From Amycolatopsis suaedae (GTDB taxonomy: Bacteria; Actinomycetota; Actinomycetes; Mycobacteriales; Pseudonocardiaceae), in contig NZ_SFCC01000005.1 in the NCBI RefSeq assembly GCF_004214935.1, positions 310,001 to 374,000 of the forward strand: DNA of 64,000 nt, written 5' to 3'. Of the stretch, positions 33,331 through 41,352 are shown in pieces; position 1 is the first letter of the stretch; every line of letters starts with the position of its first letter. Both the position numbers and the translations under genes were made by a program. The notes beneath the pieces are model-generated. The model saw nothing but the letters and a program-made list of their open reading frames with translations, was not told where the DNA came from and did no database searches.

Positions 33331-34527
33331 ATGGCCGAGCATTTCGCCTTCGTGCCGATCGCCGCGTACGGGCACGTCAATCCGACGCTGGCACTGGCGG
33401 AGGAACTCGTCACGCGAGGACACCGGGTCACCTATGCGACGAGCCCCGAACACGCCGCCGCCGTCCGGCGCACCGGTGCGCGTGCGGTGGAACTGCCCTG
33501 GCACGTCGACCTGAGCGCGATGGCCGGCACCGGTTACACGATGGACAACCTGGTGCGCATGATGCAGGCCGGAGCCGACGAACTCACGTCCACATTCGCC
33601 GGCCTGCTCGCACCGTTCACCGCCGACCCGCCGGACTGCGTCTGCTACGACGCCATGGGACTGCCCGGCCGCGCGCTCGCCGAGAAGCTGGGTGTCCCGG
33701 GGGTCGCGCTGGCTCCCAACTTCGTCGGCAACGAGCACTTCTCCCTGCGCGCGCTGATGTGGCCACGCGACTTCGACCCCGCCGACCAGCGGCTCGCGCG
33801 GGTCGGGGCCCAGCTCGGCCGCTTCGCCGCTGAGCACGGGCTGCGGCCGGGAGCACTGCAGCCCACCGACGCGCGGGCCGGGCTCAACCTCGTCTTCGTG
33901 CCCAGGGCGTTCCAGATCGCCGGGGAGACCTTCGGCGAGGAGTTCTGCTTCCTCGGGCCCGCACTGCCGCGCCGGGCACGGCCTGGCGACTGGCAGCCGC
34001 CCGACGACGCCCCGGTGGTGCTGGTGTCACTGGGCACCGTGTTCAACGACCGGCCCGACCTGGTCGAGGTGGTGGTCGAGGCGTTCGCCGGTACCCGGTG
34101 GCACGTGGTGCTGGGGACCGGCCGGGCCGCACCGCCCGGCGTGGTGCCGCCCAACGTCGAGGTCCACGCGCACGTGCCACAGCTCGACGTGCTGCGGCAC
34201 GCGGCGGTGTTCGTCTCGCACACCGGCATGGGGTCCACAATGGAGTCACTGCTGCACGGCGTGCCGCTGGTCTCCGTGCCGCAGACGCCGGAGCAGGCGC
34301 TCAACGGCCGCAGGGCGGCTCAACTCGGCCTCGGCAGGGCACTGGAGACGGAGAGCCTGACGGCCGGTGCCCTGCTGGAGGCGGTCGAGGCGGTTGCGGA
34401 CGACCCGGCCGTACGGTCCACTCTGGACCGCTGGCGGGACGAGCTGGCCACGGCGGGTGCCGCCGCGGCCGGAGCCGATGCGCTGGAGAAGTTCCTCGGT
34501 GACACAACCGGAAGGCCGGTGACATGA
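33331..34527 (+). CDS. Glycosyltransferase 2, macrolide glycosyltransferase type
   Basis: A 398-residue GT-B enzyme. It opens HFAFVPIAAYGHVNPTLALA, with the acceptor-site His of OleD/MGT enzymes in the GHVNP segment, and its donor motif is VSHTGMGSTMESLLHGVPLV then VPQTPEQALNGRR. GGGGGA sits just before the ATG. This subfamily includes UDP-glucose:macrolide glycosyltransferases that inactivate antibiotics inside the producer, so it could either decorate the final thiopeptide or provide self-protection. It forms an operon with the FkbM methyltransferase gene, overlapping it by four bases (ATGA). Confidence 0.87.
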   Translation: MAEHFAFVPIAAYGHVNPTLALAEELVTRGHRVTYATSPEHAAAVRRTGARAVELPWHVDLSAMAGTGYTMDNLVRMMQAGADELTSTFAGLLAPFTADPPDCVCYDAMGLPGRALAEKLGVPGVALAPNFVGNEHFSLRALMWPRDFDPADQRLARVGAQLGRFAAEHGLRPGALQPTDARAGLNLVFVPRAFQIAGETFGEEFCFLGPALPRRARPGDWQPPDDAPVVLVSLGTVFNDRPDLVEVVVEAFAGTRWHVVLGTGRAAPPGVVPPNVEVHAHVPQLDVLRHAAVFVSHTGMGSTMESLLHGVPLVSVPQTPEQALNGRRAAQLGLGRALETESLTAGALLEAVEAVADDPAVRSTLDRWRDELATAGAAAAGADALEKFLGDTTGRPVT

Positions 34528-35306
34528 TGAGCGAGCTCAACCTCGTCGAGATCGAGGGTGGCCTCAAGTGCTACACCCCCGCGGGCCACAACCCGGTCCT
34601 CACCGAGGCCGGGCTGATCTACGAGGAGATCTTCCGGCGCAACGTCTACCTGCGCGGGCTGAACCCGATCGACCCCGGGGGTGTCGTCGTCGACGCCGGT
34701 GCGAACATCGGCCTGTTCACCCTGTTCGTCAAGCGGCACTTCCCCTCGGCGTCGGTGCTGGCCGTTGAGCCGATCCCACACAACGTGGCGGCGCTGCGGG
34801 CCAACCTCGATCTCTACAGCGTCGCCGGGGTGACCGTGTGCCCGGTCGGACTGTCCGATCAGGACGGTTCGGCGCGGTTCTACTTCTTTCCTTCCATGCC
34901 GGGCAACTCCACCGCGCACCTGGCGAACAAGCTCAAGGACCGCGAGACCGTGGCGACCTACGCGACCACCGAGATCGCCGAGCAGGTCTACCGGCACGAG
35001 GAAGTCGACGTCGCGGTGCGGCGGCTGTCGGACCTGCTCAGGGACTCCCCGCACGCGTCCGGTGACATCGAACTGGTCAAGATGGACATCGAGGGCAGCG
35101 AGCAGGCGGCGCTCGCGGGACTGGACGACGGCGACTGGGCCCGGATCAAGCAGTTCGCCATCGAGGTCCACGGCGCCCAGGACGCCGTGGAAGCCGTGCT
35201 GGAACTGTTGCGTGGCAAGGGGTTCACCGCGCAGGCTCAGGCGGAGTCGCACTCCCCTCGCGGCATCGACAGCAGGCTGGTCTACGCCCGGCGTCAGCCG
35301 GCGTAG
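34524..35306 (+). CDS. FkbM-family methyltransferase
   Basis: A 260-residue SAM methyltransferase of the FkbM type. Motif I is VVVDAGANIGLFTLFVKRHF, followed by VLAVEPIPHNVAALRANLDL and VKMDIEGSEQAAL, all typical. FkbM enzymes usually make O-methyl groups on sugars or polyketides. Coupling to the glycosyltransferase gene suggests that it methylates the attached sugar. Its last 13 bases overlap the tail of the convergent PEP mutase-like gene, so it marks the right end of the thiopeptide cluster. Confidence 0.88.
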   Translation: MMSELNLVEIEGGLKCYTPAGHNPVLTEAGLIYEEIFRRNVYLRGLNPIDPGGVVVDAGANIGLFTLFVKRHFPSASVLAVEPIPHNVAALRANLDLYSVAGVTVCPVGLSDQDGSARFYFFPSMPGNSTAHLANKLKDRETVATYATTEIAEQVYRHEEVDVAVRRLSDLLRDSPHASGDIELVKMDIEGSEQAALAGLDDGDWARIKQFAIEVHGAQDAVEAVLELLRGKGFTAQAQAESHSPRGIDSRLVYARRQPA

Positions 35307-36055
35307 CCGGTGAGCATGGCCTGCAGTTCCGCGTAGGGAACGGACTCCGGCACGGGCCGGCCGTCGCGCACGGCGAGCGCCGCGGCGGTCGCGGCCCGGA
35401 CGGCCGCCCGGTAGGGCAGCGAGCCGGTGCTGATCCGGCGGACGCCGAGTGCCGCCAGGTCGGCCACGGTGAGCCCGGGGACCGGCAGGACGTTCACCGG
35501 CACCGCGACGGCAGCGGTCAGCTCGCGCAGCACGGCGGGTTCGGTGGCGCCGGGGACGAACACGCCGTCGGCGCCGGCGTCGACGTAGGCCGTTGCCCGC
35601 GCGAGGGTCTGCTCCACGGTGGCGTCCTGGCCGAGCCAGTAGGTGTCCACCCGCGCGTTGACGAACAGGCCGGGGCAGCGGTCCTTGACGGCCCTGACCT
35701 TGGCCGCGTGTGCGGCGGCGGGGACGAGCTGTCCGGCGGTGCTGTCCTCGATGTTGACCCCGTCGACCGGCAGCCGTGCCACGTAGCCGGCGACCTCGCC
35801 GGGGTCGTCGGCGTAGCCGTCTTCGACGTCCATGCTGATGTAGGCGGGAACGGCCCGCAGCGCCTCGGCGAGCGCGAGGTTGGCCGCGGCGGTGGCGCGT
35901 CCGCCGTCGGGACGGCCGTGGGTGACGGCGACACCGAAGCTGGTCGTGCCGATCGCGGCGAACCCGGCGGCCGCGAGCGACAGCGCCGACGGCACGTCCC
36001 AGGCGTTCGGGAGCACCAGCGGCCGGTCGCCGTGGTGCAGGTCCCGGAACGTCAC
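35294..36055 (-). CDS. Isocitrate lyase/PEP mutase-family protein
   Basis: A 253-residue TIM-barrel protein of the isocitrate lyase/PEP mutase superfamily. Seen are PLVLPNAWDVPSALSLAAAG, IGTTSFGVAVTHGRPDG, the metal-binding run ISMDVEDGYADDPGEV, VNIEDSTAGQLV and NARVDTYWLG. Members cleave or rearrange C-C or C-P bonds of 2-methylisocitrate-like or phosphonate substrates; this short 'PEP mutase-like' branch is mostly uncharacterised. The start is the GTG at 36055, overlapping the stop of the DUF5997 gene (GTGA). Confidence 0.85.
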   Translation of the reverse strand: MTFRDLHHGDRPLVLPNAWDVPSALSLAAAGFAAIGTTSFGVAVTHGRPDGGRATAAANLALAEALRAVPAYISMDVEDGYADDPGEVAGYVARLPVDGVNIEDSTAGQLVPAAAHAAKVRAVKDRCPGLFVNARVDTYWLGQDATVEQTLARATAYVDAGADGVFVPGATEPAVLRELTAAVAVPVNVLPVPGLTVADLAALGVRRISTGSLPYRAAVRAATAAALAVRDGRPVPESVPYAELQAMLTGYAG

Positions 36056-36417
36056 CGCTGGTCCTTCTCCTTGGCGCGGGCGACCTCCCTGCGGACCTCG
36101 GCCTGGGTGGCGCGTTCCCGCTCCAGCCACTCCGGGTTCTCGGCCTTCAGCTCGTCGATCTGCGCGGTGGTCAGCGGGTCGGTGAGGCCGGCGCGGGCGA
36201 GACCCCCGATGGAGATGCCCAGCTTGGCCGCGGCGACCTGCCGGGGATGCGGGCCGTTGCGGCGCAGGTCGCGCAGCCACTGCGGCGGGTCGGCCTGCAG
36301 CGCGTTCAGCTCGTCACGCGACACGACGCCCTCCCGGAACTCCGCGGGGGTGGCGTCGAGGTACACGCCGAGCTTCTTGGCCGCGGTCGCCGGCTTCATG
36401 GTCTGGGGCGTCTTCAT
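36052..36417 (-). CDS. DUF5997-family protein
   Basis: A small 121-residue basic protein starting MKTPQTMKPATAAKKLGVYL, with FREGVVSRDELNALQADPPQ and a charged helical end (REVARAKEKDQR). I recognise it as the actinobacterial DUF5997 family, whose function is unknown. It is divergent from the LysR substrate-domain gene 40 bases away, an arrangement that I recall as common in actinomycetes, and overlaps the PEP mutase-like gene. Confidence 0.7.
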   Translation of the reverse strand: MKTPQTMKPATAAKKLGVYLDATPAEFREGVVSRDELNALQADPPQWLRDLRRNGPHPRQVAAAKLGISIGGLARAGLTDPLTTAQIDELKAENPEWLERERATQAEVRREVARAKEKDQR

Positions 36418-36457
36418 GCCGTCAAGGGTAACCAGGGTGCCCCGGTACGCTGATCCG

Positions 36458-37168
36458 GTGACCCCGTCGTTCAGCCTCGCCTACGTTCCGGGCGTGACCC
36501 CCGGTAAGTGGGCGCGGATCTGGGCCGAGCGGGAGCCGGACGTGCCGCTGCACCTGCTCCAGGTGCCCGCCGCCGACGCGGAGGCCATGGTGCGGGACCG
36601 GGAGGCTGACGCGGCACTGCTGCGGCTGCCGGTCGACCGCGACGGCCTGCACGCGATCCCGCTCTACACCGAGACGACCGTCGTGGTGACGCCGAAGGAC
36701 CACTTCCTCACCGCCGCCGACGAACTGTCCACCGGCGACCTCGCCGACGAGATCGTGCTGCACCCGCTCGACGACACCCTCGACTGGGAGCACCTGCCCG
36801 GGCAGCCGGCCGCGCAACGGCCGGATACCACGGCGGCGGCCGTAGAGCTGGTCGCGGCGGGCATCGGGCTGCTGGTCGTGCCGCAGTCGCTGGCCCGGCT
36901 GCACCACCGCCGGGACCTGACCTACCGCCCGCTCACCGACGCGCCGACGTCCGGCGTCGCGCTGTCCTGGCTGGACGAGGAGACCAGCGACCTGATGGAG
37001 CAGTTCATCGGGATCGTGCGCGGGCGGACGGTGAACAGCACCCGGGGCCGCCGCCCCGCGGCGGAACCGGCTCCGGCCCCGGCTTCGGTGGCCAAGCGCA
37101 AGCCCGCCCGCTCGCCCAAGCCCGCCGCCCGCCGGGTCCCCCAGCGGGGCAGGCGCCGCCGCCGCTGA
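36458..37168 (+). CDS. LysR substrate-binding domain protein without HTH
   Basis: A 236-residue protein starting at the GTG at 36458. It has only the effector-binding half of a LysR regulator (FSLAYVPGVTPGKWARIWAE, ADAALLRLPVDRDGLHAIPL, VELVAAGIGLLVVPQSLARL) and a low-complexity basic tail rich in Lys, Arg, Pro and Ala (from about residue 190). The DNA-binding helix-turn-helix is absent. The tail could contact nucleic acid or another protein. The gene ends just before the 36-bp palindrome that separates it from pucR. Confidence 0.78.
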   Translation: MTPSFSLAYVPGVTPGKWARIWAEREPDVPLHLLQVPAADAEAMVRDREADAALLRLPVDRDGLHAIPLYTETTVVVTPKDHFLTAADELSTGDLADEIVLHPLDDTLDWEHLPGQPAAQRPDTTAAAVELVAAGIGLLVVPQSLARLHHRRDLTYRPLTDAPTSGVALSWLDEETSDLMEQFIGIVRGRTVNSTRGRRPAAEPAPAPASVAKRKPARSPKPAARRVPQRGRRRRR

Positions 37169-37174
37169 TCCGGT

Positions 37175-37210
37175 GCCCCAAGCACGTGAAGGCCTTCACG
37201 TGCTTGGGGC
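37175..37210. terminator. 36-bp perfect palindrome, bidirectional terminator
   Basis: GCCCCAAGCACGTGAAGG is followed directly by its exact complement, between the convergent LysR-domain gene and pucR. The stop codon of pucR (37196-37198) lies inside it. The core GTGAAGGCCTTCAC resembles the palindrome at 54767-54819, which also separates convergent genes. Confidence 0.8.
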
Positions 37211-38713
37211 GAAACAGGCAGCCAGGTAGAGGTCCACCCGGTCGGCGAAGCGGCCGGGGTCGCGGCCGGTCAGCTCGGAGATCCGGTTGATCCGGTAACG
37301 CAGCGTGTTGACGTGCAGGTGCAGCGCGGCGGCGGTCTGTGTCCAGGAGCCGGAGTGCTCCAGGAACGCCTTGAGCGTCTGCTCCAGGTCCGACCGGTGC
37401 GCGTTGTCGTAGTCCCGCAGCGGGCCGAGCACCCGCGCGCCGAACGAGCGGCGCAGCTCGTCCGGGACGGCGGCGAGCAGCAGCAGGTGGGACGCGACCT
37501 CGCTGCCGGCCACGACGTTCGCCCGGCCCGGCGCCAGCTCGGCGAGCGTCCTGGCGTGCCGCGACTCCTGGACGGCCGCCCGCAGGCCCTGGGCGTCCGA
37601 CGGCTGGCTGATCCCGACGGCCAGCCGCGCCGAGCCGAGCGCCGGCTCGACTACCCGCACCGCCTCGCGGACCCGCTCGGCCAGCGCGTCGGTGGCGTGC
37701 ACCAGCGCGAACACCTCGCCGTCGACCGTGCCGACCACGGCGGGCCCGGCCGGCGCGAGCAGTTCCCCGGCCAGCACCGGGGCCAGTCCCGGGCCGCCGC
37801 CCCGGACCCCGGCGGACACGGCGAGCAACCGGTCGTCCGCGCTGAACCCGGCCGCGACCAGCGCGGACGTCACCTCAGCCTGCCGCGCCTCGCCGGACAG
37901 CACCAGCCGCAGCAGCGGCGCGGCGGCACGGTCGGCGAACCGCCTCGCGTCGTCCAGCCGCGAACGTTCCAGGCCGACCAGCGACGCGAACTCCGCGGCC
38001 AGCTCCGACCGCGCGTGATCACCCTCGACGACGAGCAGCCAGCTGGCCACGCGGTGGGCGGCCCGGCTCGACGCCGCCAGTACCGTCACCGGCTCCCCCG
38101 CCACCGAGGTGACCAGCGGCAGCCTGCCCGCCAGCAGGAACCGGCCGGCCAGGCTCGCCCGCACACCGGCGTCCGGCGGCTGCGCCGTCCCGGCGACCAC
38201 GTGCCCGGTGGCGCTGAGCACCCAGCACGCCGCGCCCAGTTCCTCGCCACCCGCCGCCAGCAACGCGGCGAGGCCGCCGCCCCCGGTCACGGCGGCGACC
38301 AGGCGCTTGTGCCCGTCCGGCCCCGCACGTTCGGCGGCCAGCTCGGGGATCACCCGTTCGGTCACGGTGGCGAACGAGACCGACACCGGCACCTCGAACA
38401 ACGGCAGCCCGGCACGCCGGCACGCGTCGATCATGTACTCCGGCACCGGGCCGTCGACCTCGGCGGTCCCCGCGCCCAGCGCCACGACCCCGGCCTCGAC
38501 CAGCGCGGCGACGAACGGGCCGGCGTCCCCGGGACCGGGCAGCCACCGCATGCCGACCAGCACCACCTCGCCGCCGAGCAGGTACCGGGTCGGGTCGGCG
38601 AGGGTCGCGGTGAACACCCGGTCGAACTCGCGGTCGCGGGCGTCGGCGGTCCCGACGAGCAGGGTCAGGCCCAGCTCGGGCGTGTCCAGCAGGGTGGCGA
38701 GGCGCATTCCCAC
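37196..38713 (-). CDS. pucR: PucR-family regulator of purine catabolism
   Basis: A 505-residue regulator. Residues 1-125 are the PucR N-terminal ligand domain (LLDTPELGLTLLVGTADARD, LGGEVVLVGMRWLPG). A central GGDEF-like CdaR region follows, and the C-terminal PucR helix-turn-helix (FLEHSGSWTQTAAALHLHVN, TLRYRINRISELTGRDP) is at about 440-495. It is divergent from the purine catabolism operon, so it is the likely activator or repressor responding to a purine breakdown product such as allantoin. The start is GTG 38713, or possibly ATG 38707; neither has a strong ribosome site. Confidence 0.92.
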   Translation of the reverse strand: MGMRLATLLDTPELGLTLLVGTADARDREFDRVFTATLADPTRYLLGGEVVLVGMRWLPGPGDAGPFVAALVEAGVVALGAGTAEVDGPVPEYMIDACRRAGLPLFEVPVSVSFATVTERVIPELAAERAGPDGHKRLVAAVTGGGGLAALLAAGGEELGAACWVLSATGHVVAGTAQPPDAGVRASLAGRFLLAGRLPLVTSVAGEPVTVLAASSRAAHRVASWLLVVEGDHARSELAAEFASLVGLERSRLDDARRFADRAAAPLLRLVLSGEARQAEVTSALVAAGFSADDRLLAVSAGVRGGGPGLAPVLAGELLAPAGPAVVGTVDGEVFALVHATDALAERVREAVRVVEPALGSARLAVGISQPSDAQGLRAAVQESRHARTLAELAPGRANVVAGSEVASHLLLLAAVPDELRRSFGARVLGPLRDYDNAHRSDLEQTLKAFLEHSGSWTQTAAALHLHVNTLRYRINRISELTGRDPGRFADRVDLYLAACFAPST

Positions 38714-38837
38714 TAGTAGGGCACAACGACGTCGCGGACGCCCTTGGAGATAAGTACAAAAACCGAGGTCGCGGCGGCGTCACCTTTCGGTGGATCAGCC
38801 ATGGCCCCGGCGCGCCCCGGGTTGTGTACTGCTTCAC

Positions 38838-39317
38838 ATGCTGGACGAGTTCAACGCCCTGCCCGCCGCCGACGCCGAGGCCGAGCTGCTGGCGTGCTGC
38901 GCCACACCGGCGTGGGCCCGCCGGGTGGCCGCCGCACGGCCCTTCCCCGACGCCGACGCGCTCGTCGAGGAAGGCGAGCGGGCCTTCGACGCGCTCGGCT
39001 GGGACGAGGTCGCCACCGCCGTCGCCGCGCACCCCCGCATCGGCGAGCGGGCCGCCGGAGCGGACCGGGAGTCGGCGTGGTCGCGTGCCGAGCAGGCCGC
39101 CGTCACCGCGGCCGACGTGCTGGCCGAAGCCAACGCCGAGTACGAGCGCCGGTTCGGCATGGTGTTCCTGATCCGCGCCACCGGCCGCGACGGCGAGGAG
39201 ATCCTGGCCGCGCTCCGCGAGCGGCTCGGCAACGACGAAGCCACCGAACGCGAGGTGGTACGCGGCCAGCTGCGCGAGATCGTCGCGCTGCGGCTGCGGA
39301 AGCTGGTGACGGCGTGA
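38838..39317 (+). CDS. uraD: OHCU decarboxylase
   Basis: A 159-residue all-helical enzyme that converts OHCU, made from 5-hydroxyisourate, to S-allantoin. The catalytic His is in HPRIGERAAG (near residue 65), and the family segments FPDADALVEEGERAF and EYERRFGMVFLIRATGRDG are present, the latter with the substrate-binding region. It is the first gene of the purine catabolism operon, divergent from pucR across 124 bases. I chose the ATG at 38838 to fit the family's N-terminus; an in-frame GTG at 38790 would add 16 residues and overlaps the promoter. Confidence 0.93.
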   Translation: MLDEFNALPAADAEAELLACCATPAWARRVAAARPFPDADALVEEGERAFDALGWDEVATAVAAHPRIGERAAGADRESAWSRAEQAAVTAADVLAEANAEYERRFGMVFLIRATGRDGEEILAALRERLGNDEATEREVVRGQLREIVALRLRKLVTA

Positions 39318-39619
39318 GCCTGTCGACCCACGTCCTCGACGCCGCGGCCGGGCGCCCCGCGGCGGGCATGGCGGTCCGGCTGGACCGCCGCGACGGCGCC
39401 GGCTGGACCACCGTGACCAGCGCGCACACCGACGACGACGGGCGGATCACCGGCTGGTCCACCCGGGAGGGCGTGTACCGGCTCGTCTTCGACACCGACC
39501 GGCCCGGCACGTTCTACCCGGAGGTCGCGGTGACCTTCCGCGTCACCGACCCCGGCGAGCACCACCACGTGCCGCTGCTGCTCAGCCCGTTCGCCTATTC
39601 GACCTACCGAGGGAGCTGA
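39314..39619 (+). CDS. uraH: 5-hydroxyisourate hydrolase
   Basis: A 101-residue transthyretin-like enzyme acting right after uricase. It has the N-terminal STHVLDAAAGRPA with its catalytic His, an RDGAGW segment, HHHVPLLLSPF and the C-terminal tetrapeptide YRGS that marks true HIU hydrolases rather than transthyretins. The GTG start overlaps the uraD stop (GTGA). Uricase follows 4 bases later. Confidence 0.95.
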   Translation: MSLSTHVLDAAAGRPAAGMAVRLDRRDGAGWTTVTSAHTDDDGRITGWSTREGVYRLVFDTDRPGTFYPEVAVTFRVTDPGEHHHVPLLLSPFAYSTYRGS

Positions 39620-39623
39620 ACCC

Positions 39624-40457
39624 ATGGCCATCGTGCTCGGTGAGAACCAGTACGGGAAGGCGGAGGTCCGCGTCGTGCGCGTCGACCGTGACGACGCGGC
39701 ACACCGGATCACCGATCTCAACGTCAGCGTGGCGCTGTCCGGCGACATGGCCGACACGCACCTGACCGGTGCCAACGACAAGGTGCTCGCCACCGACACC
39801 CAGAAGAACACCGTGTTCGCCTTCGCCCGCGACGGCATCGGCGACATCGAGACCTACGGCCTGCGCCTGGCCAGGCACTTCGTCGAGTCCCAGCCCAGCA
39901 TCCACCGGGCGCGGATCAGCGTCGAGCAGTACCCGTGGAACCGGCAGGGCCACCACTCGTTCGCCCGATCCGGCGAGGGCACCCGCACCGCCACGATCAC
40001 CTTCGACGGTGAACAGGCCACAGTGGACGGTGGGCTGACCGATCTCACGGTGCTGAACTCCACCGGCTCGGAGTTCTGGGGCTTCCCCCGCGACCGCTAC
40101 ACGACGCTGGAGGAGACCACCGACCGCATCCTGGCCACCGCGGTGTCCGCGACCTGGCGGTTCTCCCGCGCCGAGGGCGTCGACTGGGAGAAGGCCTACC
40201 ACACGGCGCGGGCGTCGCTGCTGGACGCCTTCGCCGACACGCACAGCCTGTCCCTGCAGCAGACGCTGTACGCCATGGGCAGCAGGGTGCTGGAGAACGT
40301 CCCGGACATCACCGAGGTACGCCTCTCGCTGCCGAACAAGCACCACTTCCTGGCCGACCTGGCCCCGTTCGGCCTGGACAACCCCGGTGAGGTGTTCCAC
40401 GCCGCCGACCGCCCCTACGGCCTGATCGAAGGCACCGTCCGCCGCGACGGCGCGTAA
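39624..40457 (+). CDS. pucL: Urate oxidase (uricase)
   Basis: A 277-residue cofactor-free uricase that oxidises urate to 5-hydroxyisourate. The N-terminal YGKAEVRVVRV holds the catalytic Lys; ATDTQKNTVFAFAR holds the conserved Thr. The second T-fold half has VLNSTGSEFWGFPRDRYTTL, then FADTHSLSLQQTLYAMG and LPNKHHFLADL. It is preceded by GGGAGC. It lies in the same operon as the two enzymes that process its product. Confidence 0.96.
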   Translation: MAIVLGENQYGKAEVRVVRVDRDDAAHRITDLNVSVALSGDMADTHLTGANDKVLATDTQKNTVFAFARDGIGDIETYGLRLARHFVESQPSIHRARISVEQYPWNRQGHHSFARSGEGTRTATITFDGEQATVDGGLTDLTVLNSTGSEFWGFPRDRYTTLEETTDRILATAVSATWRFSRAEGVDWEKAYHTARASLLDAFADTHSLSLQQTLYAMGSRVLENVPDITEVRLSLPNKHHFLADLAPFGLDNPGEVFHAADRPYGLIEGTVRRDGA

Positions 40458-40467
40458 GGAGTCCACT

Positions 40468-41352
40468 GTGGAGTTCCTGCGACCAGCGACGCTCGCCGAA
40501 GCTCTCGCGGCCAAGGCCGCGCATCCCGACGCCGTTCCCATCGCCGGTGGCACCGACGTGATGGTCGAGCTCAATTTCGACCACCGCCGCCCCACCGCGC
40601 TGCTCGACCTCGGCCGGGTGGCCGAGCTGCACGAGCACACGGCCGACGGCGGCCGGATCCGGATCGGCGCGGCCGTCCCCTACGCCCGGATCATCACCGA
40701 GCTGGGCACGAAACTGCCCGGCCTGGCGATGGCCGCCCGCACGGTCGGCTCACCGCAGATCCGCAACCGCGGCAGCGTCGGCGGCAACCTCGGCGCGGCC
40801 TCCCCGGCGGGCGACTCGCACCCGCCGCTGCTCGCGGCGGACGCCGACGTGGAGATCGCGTCGGCGACCGGAGCACGCACGGTACCGGCGCGGGAGTTCT
40901 ACCTGGGGGTCAAGCGCAACGTCCTCGCCCCCGACGAGCTGATCACCGCCGTGCACGTCGCACCGGCGAGCGGGCCGCAGCAGTTCAGCAAGATCGGCAC
41001 CCGCAACGCGATGGTGATCGCCGTGTGCGCGTTCGGCCTGGCATTGCACCCGGACCGGCAGCGGGTCGGCACCGGTGTCGGGTCGGCGGCGCCCACCCCG
41101 CGCCGGGCAGGCGCGGCCGAGGAGTTCCTCGCCGGTGAGCTGACCGACCGGGGACTGTGGGAGTCGCCGAGACCGCTGGAGGATTCCGTACTGCGCCGCT
41201 TCGGCACGCTGGTCGCCGAGGCCGCGGCACCGATCGACGACGTGCGCGGCAGCGCGGACTACCGCAGGCACGCCCTGTCGGTGATGGCCCGGCGGACACT
41301 GCGCTGGGCATGGGACGACTACCGGGAAGGGAGCTGGCCGCGATGCGCGTGA
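40468..41352 (+). CDS. xdhB: Xanthine dehydrogenase FAD-binding subunit
   Basis: A 294-residue subunit of the xanthine dehydrogenase complex. FAD-binding motifs are PIAGGTDVMVELNFDHR near residue 26 and TVGSPQIRNRGSVGGNLGAA near 93, followed by the C-terminal CO dehydrogenase flavoprotein domain. It passes electrons from the iron-sulfur clusters to NAD+. The start is a GTG preceded by AAGGAG. Its end overlaps the small-subunit gene by 10 bases. Confidence 0.93.
   Translation: MEFLRPATLAEALAAKAAHPDAVPIAGGTDVMVELNFDHRRPTALLDLGRVAELHEHTADGGRIRIGAAVPYARIITELGTKLPGLAMAARTVGSPQIRNRGSVGGNLGAASPAGDSHPPLLAADADVEIASATGARTVPAREFYLGVKRNVLAPDELITAVHVAPASGPQQFSKIGTRNAMVIAVCAFGLALHPDRQRVGTGVGSAAPTPRRAGAAEEFLAGELTDRGLWESPRPLEDSVLRRFGTLVAEAAAPIDDVRGSADYRRHALSVMARRTLRWAWDDYREGSWPRCA

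Noticed and set aside
38714..38837. A specific PucR binding site between pucR and uraD
   Set aside because: A short CACC-TTTC-GGTG hairpin and an ACTAGT are present, but nothing matches a PucR box I know, so no operator is called.
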